Origin: Oscarella lobularis
Lineage: Eukaryota > Porifera > Homoscleromorpha > Homosclerophorida > Oscarellidae
Assembly (NCBI RefSeq): GCF_947507565.1
Contig: NC_089193.1
Location: 1,116,001 to 1,180,000, forward strand
Direction: 5' to 3'
Length of the DNA stretch: 64,000 nt
A model generated the notes under the pieces. The model searched no databases, was not told where the DNA came from, and worked only from the letters and a program-made list of their open reading frames with translations. Positions 18,706 to 31,900 of the stretch are shown here, piece after piece (within the stretch, counting starts at the first letter, position 1; each line of letters starts with the position of its first letter). The translations under genes and the position numbers were made by a program.

Positions 18706-21700
18706 TTAGTAAGGTGTAGTGTAATCATCTCCCTCATCCTGATCCAATTGATCTTCCTTCGAGCGGTAGATGGGATTGGCCTTCACTGGTTCGTTAGATG
18801 TGCTGTAAATAGGATTGCTAAATCCAACCTAAAAGGGGGGCTCTCATAAACTTATTATGAAAAAAAACCCGAATATTACATTGTCTGCATTTCTGTCGAA
18901 TTTGACGTTTCCACTCGTAACGATTTCAGCTCCGACGTCTCCCTCTTTCTTTGCCATGTGGCGAAGATAGACGAACACGACAACGGCGATGAGAACGCCG
19001 CCAAGAACACAGCAAACAGCAATGACAATGATAACAGTCGTGCTCACACTTCCTCCCGTCGCTAAAAAAACACAAACTTATCAGAAAATCAAAGACTGTG
19101 AAAGTAAATAAGCCTCACAGGCGTCGGCTTCACCTTCACCATCGACGCAAGTTCCCTGTGCATAAAACAGAGATATAGATGCGACTATAAAAACTGTCGC
19201 GTTGATTTACTGACCGTGTCTTGATCGCAAAATCCACTGCAGTCGCATTCCAGCGAACACCGACTTCCCCAACGGCCCTCCGGACAAGCTAAATAGACCA
19301 ACGTTTGTAAGGAGGAGCTGATACGTACGACTGTAACGTACAGCAAGAGCCGTCCGCTGCGCTGCAGGTCGACGCCGCGTCGCACGTGCACTCCGACGAG
19401 CAATTGTAGCCAAAACTACCGGAAGGACAAGCTAGCCCCAAAATAGTTATTAATTTAGAAATAATAAATAAACATCAAGCTTACATGAGGAGCAGTCTTC
19501 GCCTGAAAATCCGGCGTCGCATTCGCAGCTGCCTCCCGTAGAGCAGACGCCGTTTTCGCCGCAGAAACCTTCGACTCCTCCGCAGAGACAGTGACCCGTC
19601 GTTGGACTGCAAGTGTATCCCTTGTAGCAATCGGGGCAAGGCGTCGCGCAATTTTGCCCGTAGGAGCCCTTCTGGCAAGCTAGAGATAATCGGATTAAAT
19701 ATCAAATAGAGAGAAGGATTGCGAACTGACGTTCGGTGCAGTTGGCTCCGTCCCAGCCCGGATCGCACACGCATTCGCCCGTTACTTGACTGCAGACGCC
19801 GTTGGCGCACACACCGCAAGCGCCAGTGCATCCAACTCCAAACGAACCAGGCGGACAATCTTACAGATACAAACGCCTATATAGCTTCCCCGCCGAAAGT
19901 GCAACATTGCCTTACCCATGTCGCATTGGAGCCCACTGTAGCCGGCTTTGCAACTGCAGAATCCCGTCGAAATATCGCAGTCGGCGTCGTTCTGGCATTC
20001 GCACTTTCTTCCGCAGAGATGACCATAGTATCCATCTTCGCAAGCTATTCCCCAAAGAAAATAGGATCGCGCGCACAAACGCTGTGTTTATCGGCGTACC
20101 GCTTTCGCAATCGTGACCGTAGTAGCCGGGCAAACAGTAGCAAAGTCCAGTGTGCGGATCGCACGTTCCGCCATTTTGACACGAGCACACGTGCGAGCAG
20201 TCGACTCCGTAGGTATTATTCGTGCAACCTAAATACATACGAAAACTGACAAGAGAAAGCATATAAGCTAAACAACGCACTTTGATCGCAGTCTTTTCCA
20301 GTGTAGCCGTGATAGCATGTGCATCGTCCAGTGGCAGCAGTGCACGTTCCAAATAGACACGTGCAATCTTCGGCGCAATTCGGACCGTATTTGTCCGACG
20401 AGCAAGCTAAAATAATTAATAAATATCACAAAAAATGCTTAATTTTAGAAATTTACGAGTTTTGCAATCGGCGCCCGAGTAACCCGGATTGCACTGGCAC
20501 ACGCCAGTCTGCGGGCTGCAGTATCCGTAGCGAGAGTCGCACGGTGGACACGACTGCGTGCAACCCACTCCGTAGAAGCCGGTAAGGCAAGTCTGATCGC
20601 AAGCGTCTGAGAACAAAATTTGTCAAATTTTGTTTTAAGTTTTTCGGCTGGTACTCGCCTCCTCTATATCCAGCCTGACACGTGCAGCTTCCATCCACGG
20701 CACTGCACGTAGCGCGAACAGGAGGACACGAACACTGCTCCGTGCAGTTGACTCCCCAAGTTCCATCATTGCACTAAGTAAGAAGTTAACTACTAACGTA
20801 GAACTAACTTGGAACCGTCTTCTTACGGGCATGTCGCATTTTTCTCCAACGTAGCCGGCGGAACACAAGCACAGTCCCGTGACCGGATGGCAAGCAAGAT
20901 TCAACGTCGGATGCTGACAGGACCTAAACGATTTCACAAACATTTGAGTTTTCTTTTTATTTCTAACGTTCGGCGAACTTACGGGCAATTCATGGCACAG
21001 TTAGCACCGTACTTTCCAAATGGGCACGTGACATTGCACCACGGTCCGCTGTAACCCGGCTTGCAATTGCAGTGACCGTCGACCGGATCGCAGCCGGCGT
21101 AAGCGTTGTTGCACTGTCGCGAGCACACCGACTTGCAGCCGACGCCGTAAGTTCCGACGTCGCACGCCACCGAGCAGTCCGCTCCCTTGAAACCGAGATC
21201 GCACGTGCACGATCCGTCGACGTTGTCGCAAGCGCCGTTAACGCAATTGCAAGTGAGAAGACAGCCAGCACCATATTTTCCTTCGAGAGAGAAAAACGTA
21301 TAACATGCATGCATGCATATAGAGAGAGACTTACCACTGGGGCAAGGCTGATCGCAGGCGGCGCCCGTCCATCCGTCTCCGCACGTGCACTTTCCGGTGA
21401 CTTGATCGCACGTTCCTTGCACGCACAACGGGCACGAGTTGTTGCAGTTGGCTCCCCACTGTCCACTGGGACACGGAGCATCGCACAAATCGCCGGTATA
21501 ACCAGCTGGGCAAGAGCAACTGCCGTCGACCGTATCGCACGACGCGCCGTTCTGGCACTGACACTTGCTCGCGCACAGATAACCGTACGTTCCCGCGCCG
21601 CAAACGTGATCGCATTTTGCACCGTAGTAGCCTCGCGGGCAGTCGCACGTGCCTTGCACGTTGTGGCAAACGCCGCCGTTTAGACAGCCGCACTTACCCA

Positions 21701-24700
21701 AGCAATCCTGACCGTGCTGACCGGCCGGGCACTGAGAAAGAGAAAATCCAACCATAATTAATTAATTGATTGAATCACGTTGTCTCTATACCGCGGTTTC
21801 GCAGAAGAGACCCGCATATCCAGACTTGCAAGTGCAGGCCCCGGTGACCGGATCGCACGAAGTCGTATAGGCTGCTGTGCACTTGCACTGGGAGGCGCAA
21901 TTCTTGCCGAACGTGTTTGAAGCGCACGGAGTATCGCAACTCGCTCCCTTCCATCCGTTCTGAGGAGAAAAAATCGCATTATAAAAAAAAAAACAAGCCA
22001 TTGCTAAATTACTTGGCAGGTGCATTTTCCTGTCCATCGGTTGCACGTTCCGTGAATGCAACTGCATTTGTTGACGCAGTTAGAACCATAAAGACCTTGA
22101 CCGCAAGCGGTGTTGCAGTTGGCTCCCTGCCATCCGGACCAACAGCGGCACGTGCAGTCGTCCTTCACAAAAAAAAAAGAATTACGTATGTATTTAATTA
22201 AGGTTAAATCTCTATCATTACCTTGACACAGGTTCCCTTGCCGCAAGGACAATTTCTCTTGCAACCGACTCCGCATTTGCCTCCCGAGCACTGCGCGTTG
22301 CAGTTCACTCCCTGATAGCCCGGTTTGCAGACGCATTTTCCTGTCACATGATCGCACGTTCCCGAAGCGGCATTGCAGTTGCACTTCTGCTTGCAATCCA
22401 CTCCATAGCTACGCAAGGCCGAGATTAATAGCGTTTAATAAACTAAATATATAAATTGGCTTTACAAATTGAGCGGACACGCTTGGCTGCAATCGTTGCC
22501 TGTGTATCCCGGAGGACAAAGGCACTTGCCGGAGATAGGATCGCAACTGGCCTTTTGACGGCATTGGCATGCTTTCGAGCAATTCTGTCCGTATCTGCCA
22601 GATGGACAGAGCTATAAAGAAAAAGAAAGTAATATAACAGCTAGAATGCCATATTATATTATGTTTCTCACCAAGTCGCACGTCGGTCCGGTGTATCCAG
22701 GATCGCAGAGACAAGCGCCGTCCGTGTGACGGCAAGTCGAGTGCTGCGAACACGTGCATTGTCGATTGCAGCCGGTTCCAAACGTATTCCCCGTGCATTT
22801 GGTGTCACAATTGGCTAAAAACGAGATAATTAATCCACAGAGCGAAAACGAGGAGACTGACCTCCTTGGTAGCCGGCAAAACAGAGGCAGTGTCCGTCGC
22901 GAGAATCGCACACCGAATTCGCAGAACACGTGCATTTGCTAGTGCAGTCTTGGCCGTAAGAGCCAATAGGGCAAGCTTGGTCGCAGTACATTCCCTGATA
23001 GCCTGGCTCGCACCTTAGTTACAAAAAAAACTTTATATTAGAGCGCGTAAAGTTTAGTTTCGAATGCGCACGTACGTGCACGTTCCGTCTACAGGATCGC
23101 ACACAGACGCGGCTCGGTATTGACCGACGAAGACTTTGTCGATCAGCACATTGCTTTCGCGAATCCAAATTTTCACTAGAATGTTGCCCTTGGGAAGACT
23201 GAGCGCCCTTCCCAGTTTCTTCCACGTCCAGACGTAGGTTCGACCGAGATTGAAGTAGATTTTGGCCTTATTGTTGTACGACACATAAACGGAATCCGAT
23301 CTGCCGTCCGGCGCGACGACTCGCAACCAGACATAATAATCACCGGGAATCGTTACCTGCAGACATCAACGATCGCTTCTGTTCGATAAGCGCACGGGTT
23401 TTTTTTCTCTTACAGCGATGGTGTACGTGGCAATGATCGTCGATCTGCTTGCCGTGTACTGACTGGCACCAACGACTTTAATGATTTTGCTTCCGGACGC
23501 TGTGCCGTTGTTGACAACGATACCAGATTTCTGATTGCCAAGCTTTCCATCTTCGGCCTCCATCATAAATTTAGTATTTCCAGGGCAGCTAAACCAAACA
23601 TTCAAAAACTGATCCTTCAACTTTTATCGATCACTCTACCTGTTTGGTGTGCAGTGCGTGGCACATTGGCACGGAGCCGTGCAGCCCGGTCCAAACTCGG
23701 AAACGTCGCACGGCGTCGAGCAAGTTTTCCCCTTCCATCCGGCCGGACAGTCGCACGCGCCCGTCGCCGGATCGCACGAGGCGCCGTTATTGCAATTGCA
23801 CTTCTTCACGCACAGTGCACCGTACGTGCCGGACGGACACGTAGATTCGCAGCGAGTTCCGTTGAAGCCGAGCGGGCACGTGCATTGGATGTCCCAGCCC
23901 GTTACGTGACCGTCGCCAACGCATATTCCGTAGAGACGCTGAAATCAGAACATGATCGCGATTAATATAACTAACTATTTGACACCGACTTGTTTGGTCA
24001 ATTTCGACCATCCGTTTCTGCACCAGGGTTGGCATTTTCGCTCGGCATTCACCATGGCAACGCCGGGAGTTTTGGGTTTGGGGCCGTAGACCGAAAGTCG
24101 CCAACCTCCGCCGCACATTCGGCTCTTGTCTCCATTGCAAGGCGTGTTGCAGTCGCTACAAAAGTAAATGAATGTATGTTATACTGATTGAATGTCTTGC
24201 GCTCACCCTTCATTTCTCTTGGGATACTTGCCGATGTCGTTGTCGCAAAAGCATTCGCCGTACCACTCGAGACCGTAATACTGGTATCCCTTCGCGTAGC
24301 ACAACTGCCGACACTTATCCGGCGTCATCGTATTCGTATCGCCGACTCTGCCGTACTGCATGCCGCGGTGACCCGCATCTTCGTAGCAACCCAAGTAAAC
24401 CGACTGATCAGTAGCAGACGTGATTTGACTGAGTGGAAGCGATTCCCTCGCATGTTGGGCCAAATCCTGTAACAAAAAATTCCAACCTACACTCCGTTCC
24501 CCCGTCTATGACTACCGTAAAAGTGTTGTTAAACTTGACTTTATACGGTGCGGGATTCGTGCCACCGACGAGCTTGTCGCTGTCAATTCGAATACGACCC
24601 TGACCGCCGGCGCCGCCGCATCCGCTTCCTCCGTAGCCGCCCTTTCCGCCGGCCGCCGAAACACGATTCGTTCCAATATCGACGGAGAGACCGCGCAGGT

Positions 24701-27700
24701 AAATGCTACCGCCGGCGCCGCCGCCGCCCGGACCCGACCAGTCCCAGCAGATTGTATTCGAGCGAGTATTGCAACTGAAAGACGCGCCGCAACTTTGAGA
24801 AACAAAGAAAAAACGTAACGTATATTAGCGCTTCCCATGTTTCTCTTCCCTAAAACTTACGATGATTTGGCGTCGCCTTGGCCGTTATCTCCGTCGGCGC
24901 TGACGACTCCCGTTACCGTCAACGAATTCCTTGCGTCGAGATGAATGGCGCCGCCTCCGTTGCCGCCTTTGCCGCCCATCGGATTATCGTTAAGAGCGTT
25001 ATCGTTGCCGCCGCTACCGCCGCCGCCGCCCAAGTGAAGTATATGCAAGTCTCTCGTGCCGTACGCCTTTCCGCCGATTCCAACGCCGGCTTGATTGTTT
25101 CGTCTATCGAAGGCGTTATTTCCGTTCGAGCCGTAACCGCCGCCGCCGCCAGCCTTTCCGTAAGCACGCGATCTCGTGTCGCCGATACCGCCGCCGCCGC
25201 CGCCGCTCTTTTCACCCGTCGTCGTCGATCCACCAGCGGCTAAGAGAAAGAAAATGTTTTTTCTTTCTGCTAAATTCCTATGGCGCTACAACGTCAATTA
25301 TACTGATCGATGATCATCAATGATCATGGATCGGTGTCGTAGCGACATACGGTTCTATCATCAAAGTCTTACATGTGAAACTTTCGCCTTGTTTTCCCGA
25401 TTGTTTGACCGCTGTGGGACGAGCTCCGCCCTGATAGCCGGATCCTTTAGCCGACATTTCGCCGGCAATGAGAATATGCTGAGCGTAGACCTCGAACGTG
25501 CCGCCCGTTCCCGTATTCGAACCGGCTTTGCGTTTCCACGCCTGCACGGTCACTTTGACGCCCTGGCGAACGATGAAGTTTTTGACGTTGCAGTGAACGC
25601 CGGAAACGACGTCTCCGTCGGCCGGATACCAATCCTTGTATCCCCAATCTTTGCCGTGGCACGCGGGAGGAGTGGGATCGCCGAATTCGTACGCCGCAAC
25701 GAGATGACGTTTGAGAACGTTGTCGGTCACGTTGAAAGCCGGATCGAGCGGTTTCTTGTACATTGTGACCAATTCGGCTGCTCCGATGCTTCTCTTCCAA
25801 ACTCGCAAATTTTTGACGTAGCCGCCGAAGTTGTTATTGCCGCAGCAAACTTCGCCGCCGACGCGGAAACTTCTCGCCGATCCGATCGACTTGGAGAGGA
25901 CTTGTCGCGAGCCGATTTTCGAGCCGTTGACGTAGAGCGTCATGTAATTGCCGTCGCAGGTCAAAGCGATGTAATGCCATTGGTTGAGAGAAGGCTTCTG
26001 CTTCTGCGCCGAAGCAAATCGATCGGTCACGCTGCAGCCAGAAGGAGGTCGAACGGCCATGGCAAAATAGCCGTAATACATAGAGACAGCCCAATCGCGA
26101 CAGGCGTCAGCTCCTCCAAAAATAGTCTATAAAACACAATTCATTAATATTAGTAGAAATTATGTTAATAGAATGTTTTGCGCGTACCCTCCGTCCGTTA
26201 ACGTGTACGGTAGGCATAACCCATCCTTCTAGAGTGAATTCAACTCCCGGCGTCCAGCCACCGAGATCGATGTAATCTCGGCTGCCCGTCAAATAAGCTC
26301 CGCACGCGAACGGCGGTCCGAGCGTGTTATTGGCAATGCAACTTCCGTACTGTTTGCCATTCCAACCGAATGGGAATATGCAGTCTTTCCCCGCTCCGTC
26401 GCCGCCCGTCGTTCCGATAACGTTCTCCGGAATGGTTCGGCACGTGCCGCCGCTCTGGCATGCCGGCGAGCCGGTCTTATGAAACTGCCACGCGCAATAG
26501 TCGAAATTTTCGCATCGATCGCCGATGTATCCATCAGGGCAAATGCAGTGGCCGGAGTAGCCCGAACACGTGCCGCCGTTTTCGCACAAGCAGTTGAACT
26601 CTAGATAGAAACATCACGATAATCGTACGTACGCATGTGGAACGTTGATTTTTACTTATGCATTTGGCGTACAAGGCGCAGGCTCTTCCCCCCGTTCGCT
26701 TGCAATCAATGCTGCACTTGTTTCCAGCAATCGTTCCCTGGCCAAACTTAGATCTACCGCCATTGTACCAGGGACTGCGCCAGCCACAAATGACCACACT
26801 GTAGCCTAGAAAAAAACATATTGTCAATGCGTCTCTTTTCATTTCGCCTCCAACATACCCGCCGGACAAGTGTAGTCGGCTTTTCCATTCGGCAGGTTCC
26901 AGCCGCTGGAGGGAACCCTTGCGACGACGCTCTGCACCAACGAGCTATTGTATTTGCTGCAGGAGGCAACAGCTTGCACTTGTCCGGCCCAGCCGCCGGC
27001 ATTCGTCGCTCGACAGTTCTCGTTAGTACCCCAGATGTCGATACCGTCACAATTAGCAAGACTGCACTTGCATCCAACTAGCGTGTATCCGGCGGCACAT
27101 TTTGCAGTCGACGTCGCATCGTCGGCTTTCCTCGATGCCGTTCCAGTAACAGTAGTCGGAGCTAGAAGTAACACGCAAGTTTAACAGAGAGAGAGAGAGA
27201 GAGGAAATCTCCTCGTACCGGTCGTCGTGTCGCACGTCGCGCCCGACCATCCCGGCAGGCAGCTGCATCGCGACGCTTTCGCGTCGGTCAACACGCACTT
27301 GCCGTAGTTCTTGCACGGATTGTCCGTGTTCGGATCGACGCACGTGTGCGTGGGAACGACGCGAAGACGAAGTTTCGGCACCGTCTTCGCCGACGACAAG
27401 GCCGGGAAACATTCGCCTGGGTAACCGCCGCACTTCGCCGTAACGGTTTGACGAGGAGCTACATAAGAGAAATAGAAACGATAGTAGTTTTTGCCTTTAC
27501 GAGCGTCTTACAGGAGGAAATAGTGATGTCGTTTGTGTTCGGAAGACTGTTGTTCATCATTCCGCGCCATGACCACATCACAGAAGGATCAATTTCGACG
27601 GGCGTATCAGTGAGGTCGATTTTAAATTGTCCCTTTTGGCATTTCTGCGCTCTCATGGAATAGTACATGTCTCCGGCTTGGCCGTAACTACGCACAAGAC

Positions 27701-28654
27701 GAACGTTGCGCTTTGGGAAAGAACAGAACGTTGCCGTCTCCTTACGGAATTTTCTGCTTTCCGCTCAACGACGTGGAAAAGGTAAAGTCGCTCGTATCGA
27801 CAAGCATCGTGTCTAAATCGATCGCAACGCGCGTGAATTGCGTTGTTCCCGCTTTCACCCAATCCTTCCTGGGCAGCAAATCGGCGCAAGTGTCTCCGCG
27901 TCCTGTGCAAAAAAAGAGCACGTATTCTTAGCACGAAACAAGCGCTCATTCAACTTCTTCCGGCATTTCCTCCTCATCTCCATGCGCCTACGTCAATGAT
28001 TAAGAGGAAGCACGACGAAAGCACGTGCAACGTCGATTTCTCGTCAAGGGATTAGAAATCAGACGTTTTAGTCTGCACAATGCAACTATCCTTTCTCCCG
28101 CACCCATTACAATTACAAATCAGGTGCATCGTCGCGTCCTAGTCGCTACCTGGCACCGACTGCAACCGACGCGCCCACGAAAACGATTCACGTGCGCCGG
28201 CTCATGGCACCCACTGGCACAACAGCCACGTAAACGCTTACAATGTCACAAACGGTTTACTAGGGGGACCTAGCTAGCTAAAAGAGCAAAAAACCCGAAT
28301 ATCCAACGAAATATACGTACCCTGATACTGGTAATATCTCGCCCAATTTCCGGCTCCCTTTTTCGGCAAATCGATGTACTCTTTAGGTTGTCCAGTCGTC
28401 ATGCCTAAAAGGAGAGAGTACGCAATTCGAGATGAGGGTTCGAAGGGGCGGGCGGAAGGCGGGGCGGGGCGGCTCCAGAGGCCATGTTTACCATTGCAAT
28501 ACAGTCTCCATATGACTCTGGGATAGATTTCGAGGTCGTACATTCCGTTTTTCCTTTGTCCTGCATCGTAGTAATTCTTGCAGCGTTTCATTGTCGTCTG
28601 CGCCGACGCCAAGGCGAAGAGAAGAACGAGGGCGGTGACCGCGTTCAACGCCAT
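18706..28654 (-). CDS. Giant multidomain receptor A: GON, EGF, FN2, LamG-like, Gly-rich, WSC, CBM6-like, EGF stalk, TM, NPIY tail
   Basis: Dozens of small exons read leftward from the ATG at 28652-28654 (signal peptide [19 protein letters not shown]). In order: GON domain (about 28600-27370; [32 protein letters not shown]); EGF (about 27350-27220); a Cys-rich block with two [14 protein letters not shown] repeats (27160-26660); EGF (26590-26500); fibronectin type II ([15 protein letters not shown], about 26400-26330); LamG-like fold ([20 protein letters not shown], 26300-25690); glycine-rich domain (25230-24530); WSC ([13 protein letters not shown], 24470-24120); three EGFs; CBM6-like ([13 protein letters not shown], 23590-23080); then a long MEGF-type EGF stalk to about 19150. 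One membrane helix (19047-18960) precedes a short tail with SNPIYS and ANPIYR and the end DDYTTPY. I estimate over 2,000 residues. An engulfment, adhesion or recognition receptor is plausible by analogy to MEGF10/Draper, but the substrate is unknown. Confidence 0.85.
27186..27203. repeat. (GA)n microsatellite in an intron of receptor A
   Basis: About nine GA dinucleotides beside a splice acceptor tract. Confidence 0.8.
27910..28330. other. Long intron within the GON region of receptor A
   Basis: Roughly 420 bases between the exon starting [15 protein letters not shown] and the one containing [15 protein letters not shown]. It is much longer than the usual 50-70 base introns here. I see no coding similarity or RNA gene in it. 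Confidence 0.5.
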
Positions 28655-28800
28655 TGTCGCCCCTGGATCGGTACTCACTCGACTGCTGGCATATCAGAGC
28701 GCCCCCTGATTGGACCATCGAGTGAGGAGATCACGTGCGCGCCGTGAATTGCGACGTGGTGGTACCGGGCGAATCACGTGCACTGAGATTTAACCGTTTC
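28655..28800 (-). promoter_or_regulatory. Upstream region of receptor A with two CACGTG boxes
   Basis: CACGTG at 28732-28737 and 28775-28780, with an ATTGG (reverse CCAAT) near 28710. The upstream region of paralogue B has the same pairing of two CACGTG boxes (39083-39088, 39113-39118), so the arrangement may have been copied with the gene. Confidence 0.4.
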
Positions 28801-28921
28801 CGGGTTCAAAGATTATGAGACAAATGAAGGGTAAGAGCAACGTGCGGAAGCAGCAGAGCAGCAGGAGAAGGAGAAGCAGCAGCAGCAGTAACATAAGCAG
28901 TACAAACAGTAACCGGATGGG

Positions 28922-31900
28922 TTAGTCGTCTCCATCGAGATTGTCATCCTGTGAGTGATAAATAGGATTTGACTTGGTCGAATCGATGAGTTCCTCGGGA
29001 GAGTCATATATAGGATTTCCAAAACCAACCTACACAAACAGACAGGTGTTCCGTCACAACTGCGCTCTTTCACGCGGGTTGTTTTTTCGCTTACCGTTTC
29101 GCTGTCACGTTCAAATTGAACGGCTCCGCTCATCGTCATTCCCGATTTCGCTCCACCGCCGATGTTCGAAGAAAACGACATTCCCGTCTCGTCTTTCTTT
29201 GCCTTGTAACGAAGATAGGCGAAGACGGCGATGGCAATGAGAATACCGCCAACAACGCAGCACACAGCAACAACTATGATGACAGTCGACTTACTTGCAC
29301 CGCCCGTCTGCTCGGCCCCTCCAATGCATTCGCCCTAGAAAAAAAAACGAAGCGTTGAGAAGCGCTGCATGCTGAGATTCCACGTCGTTGTTTAGTACCG
29401 TTTCCTGGTCGCAAACTCCGCCGGAGCAATCGCAAGCTAGCGTGCATCTGGTGCCGTACGTCCCCGCCGCACAAGCTACGAAGAAAAGTCGAACGATTTT
29501 CTACAGAATCGTTGTTTTACGTACTGCAAGTTCCGTCGACGGGGTTGCACGTCGAACTCTCGCTGCACAAGCACTCGCTTTGACATCCTTCGCCGTACGA
29601 GTTGGCGGAACAAGCTAAAGCGAAAAAAATGTTACGTAAATCTCAGACTACGTGGAACGTTTCTGAGGTAAGAGTGGATAAAATACATGGCGTACTTTTA
29701 TTGCAGTCTTCGCCAATGAAACCCGGATCGCATTGGCATTGGCCTGCCGTTGAACAAACGCCGTGCTCGCCGCAGAAATTCGGCTTGCCACCGCACAGGC
29801 AGTGCCCGCTAAAAGCGTCGCATCCGTAGTTGTTGTAACAGTCCGGACACGGATTCTTGCAGTTGTTTCCCCACGACGAGCCAGAGCACACTACACGCAA
29901 AGACATAAAGAAATTCAAAGAAAAAAACTACTACAAAGAAAAAGCTTGCCTTGAGTGCAATTGTTGCCTTCGTAGCCGTTATCGCACAGACATCCGCCTG
30001 TCATTGGATCGCATCTTCCGTTGCCACAGACGCCGCACGGATATCGGCAGTGAGGGCCCCACAGTCCGTCAGGACAAACTAAACAAAATCGCTGTTTCAG
30101 CACCGGGGGGTCTAGTGCTCCTTACGTAGTTCGCACTGATCTCCCCTGTAGCCGGACGTGCAATGACATTCGCCAGTCGTTTTATTGCACGTCGCCCCGT
30201 TGAGACAGTCGCACTGGCGAGTGCACAAATGCCCAAAGAAATTTTCATCACACTCTAGATACGAAAAGATTTTAGTCGATAGCTGCTTGATACTTTGGAG
30301 ACTTTCTCACCGCTGTCGCAGTATTTTCCAATGAATCCGGGCGTGCAGTAGCAGAGACCAGTGTGTAAATCACAATCAGCGCCATTCTGGCAACCACAAG
30401 GAGTCGAGCAGCCGGGACCGAACGTATTATTTCCGCAAGCTAAACAAATCCAATGAAATCTCACATCTCTGCGCTGCAAAAGACGACACGATTTCTTACG
30501 CTGATCGCAATTTTCGCCCGTGTATCCCGAATAACATGTACAGCCTCCAGTCCCATGATCGCATTCGCCGAAAAGACATAAGCAGTCTTCGGCGCAATCG
30601 ACTCCCCATTTGTCCTTCGAGCAAGCTGCAATAATAAAAAACGCTAAAATCTTGCCCCCTTTCTTATTGAATATCGTACGAGTTTTGCAGTCGTCGCCAT
30701 AGAAGCCTGGATAACACTGGCACTTGCCATCCTGAGGATTGCAAAATCCGTATCGCGTATCGCAGTTGCAACTCTGCAGACAACCGGCGCCATAGAATCC
30801 TTGCAGGCAAGTTGTCAGACAATCATCTGCAAAAAATCTAAACCCTCCAGTCTACGAAAAATGTTTTCGACGTACCTCCTTTGTAGCCCGGATTGCAAAC
30901 GCATGATCCATCGGAGACGTCGCACGTGGAGCGACCGATGGGGCAGGCGCACTGTTGCGTGCAATTGAGCCCGTACCAGCCATCGTCACACTAAATTTAT
31001 AAAATATTGCTCAATATAAGAGATTGCCACGCCGCCTTACCGCCTCATCGCACAGCTCTCCTACGTAGCCGAAATCACAGACGCACGAGCCGTCAAAGGG
31101 ACTGCACACCAGATTTTTGAGAGGATGAGAGCATTTTCTTATTTTTTAAAGAAAAAAACGTCAATCGAAAGGTGGCGAATTTTTTGATTTTCGCTTACTT
31201 GCAAGGTGTAGCGCAATCTTGTCCGTAGAAACCGTTGGGGCAAGTCACATTGCACCAAGGCCCTGTCCAGCCAGGCTGGCAGATACAGTGACCGTCCGTC
31301 GGATCGCAACCCGGTAGAGAATTGTTGCAGACGCGAGAACACGTGAGGGAACAGCCAACGCCATACATTCCAACCTAGAGTCAAAACAGTCATCACATAA
31401 CGAATTAAAAAAGAGAAGAAGGAAGACGTACCGCGCAAGAAAGAGCGCAATCGACTCCATAGTAACCGTCATCGCAGGTGCACGTTCCATTAACATTGTC
31501 GCAATCGCCGTTAACGCAGGAACACTTCAACTTGCACTGATCACCGTACATTCCCTTAGGACACGGTTGATCGCATGCAACTCCCATCCAGCCCGGAGAG
31601 CACGTGCACTTTCCAGTCACGCTGTCGCACCGTCCTTGCACGCACGAGGGGCACGCCGACTGGCAATCGAGACCGTACGTTCCCGCCGGACAAGGCGAGT
31701 CGCAAACGTCGCCCGAATATCCGGCCGCACACGTGCACGAGCCGTCGACGAAATCGCACGTCGCTCCGTTCTGGCATTGGCAATTGTGAGCGCACAAGTA
31801 ACCGAACGTGTTCGCGGAACACGTCTTTTCGCACGTCTGTCCCGTGTAGCCGCGAGGGCAATCGCAACTTCCGTGAACCGAATGGCACGTGCCATTGTTC

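Noticed and set aside
19150-23080. Regularly spaced repeats that might suggest a CRISPR or satellite array
   Set aside because: The repeats are degenerate at DNA level and translate to Cys-rich EGF modules with introns between them.
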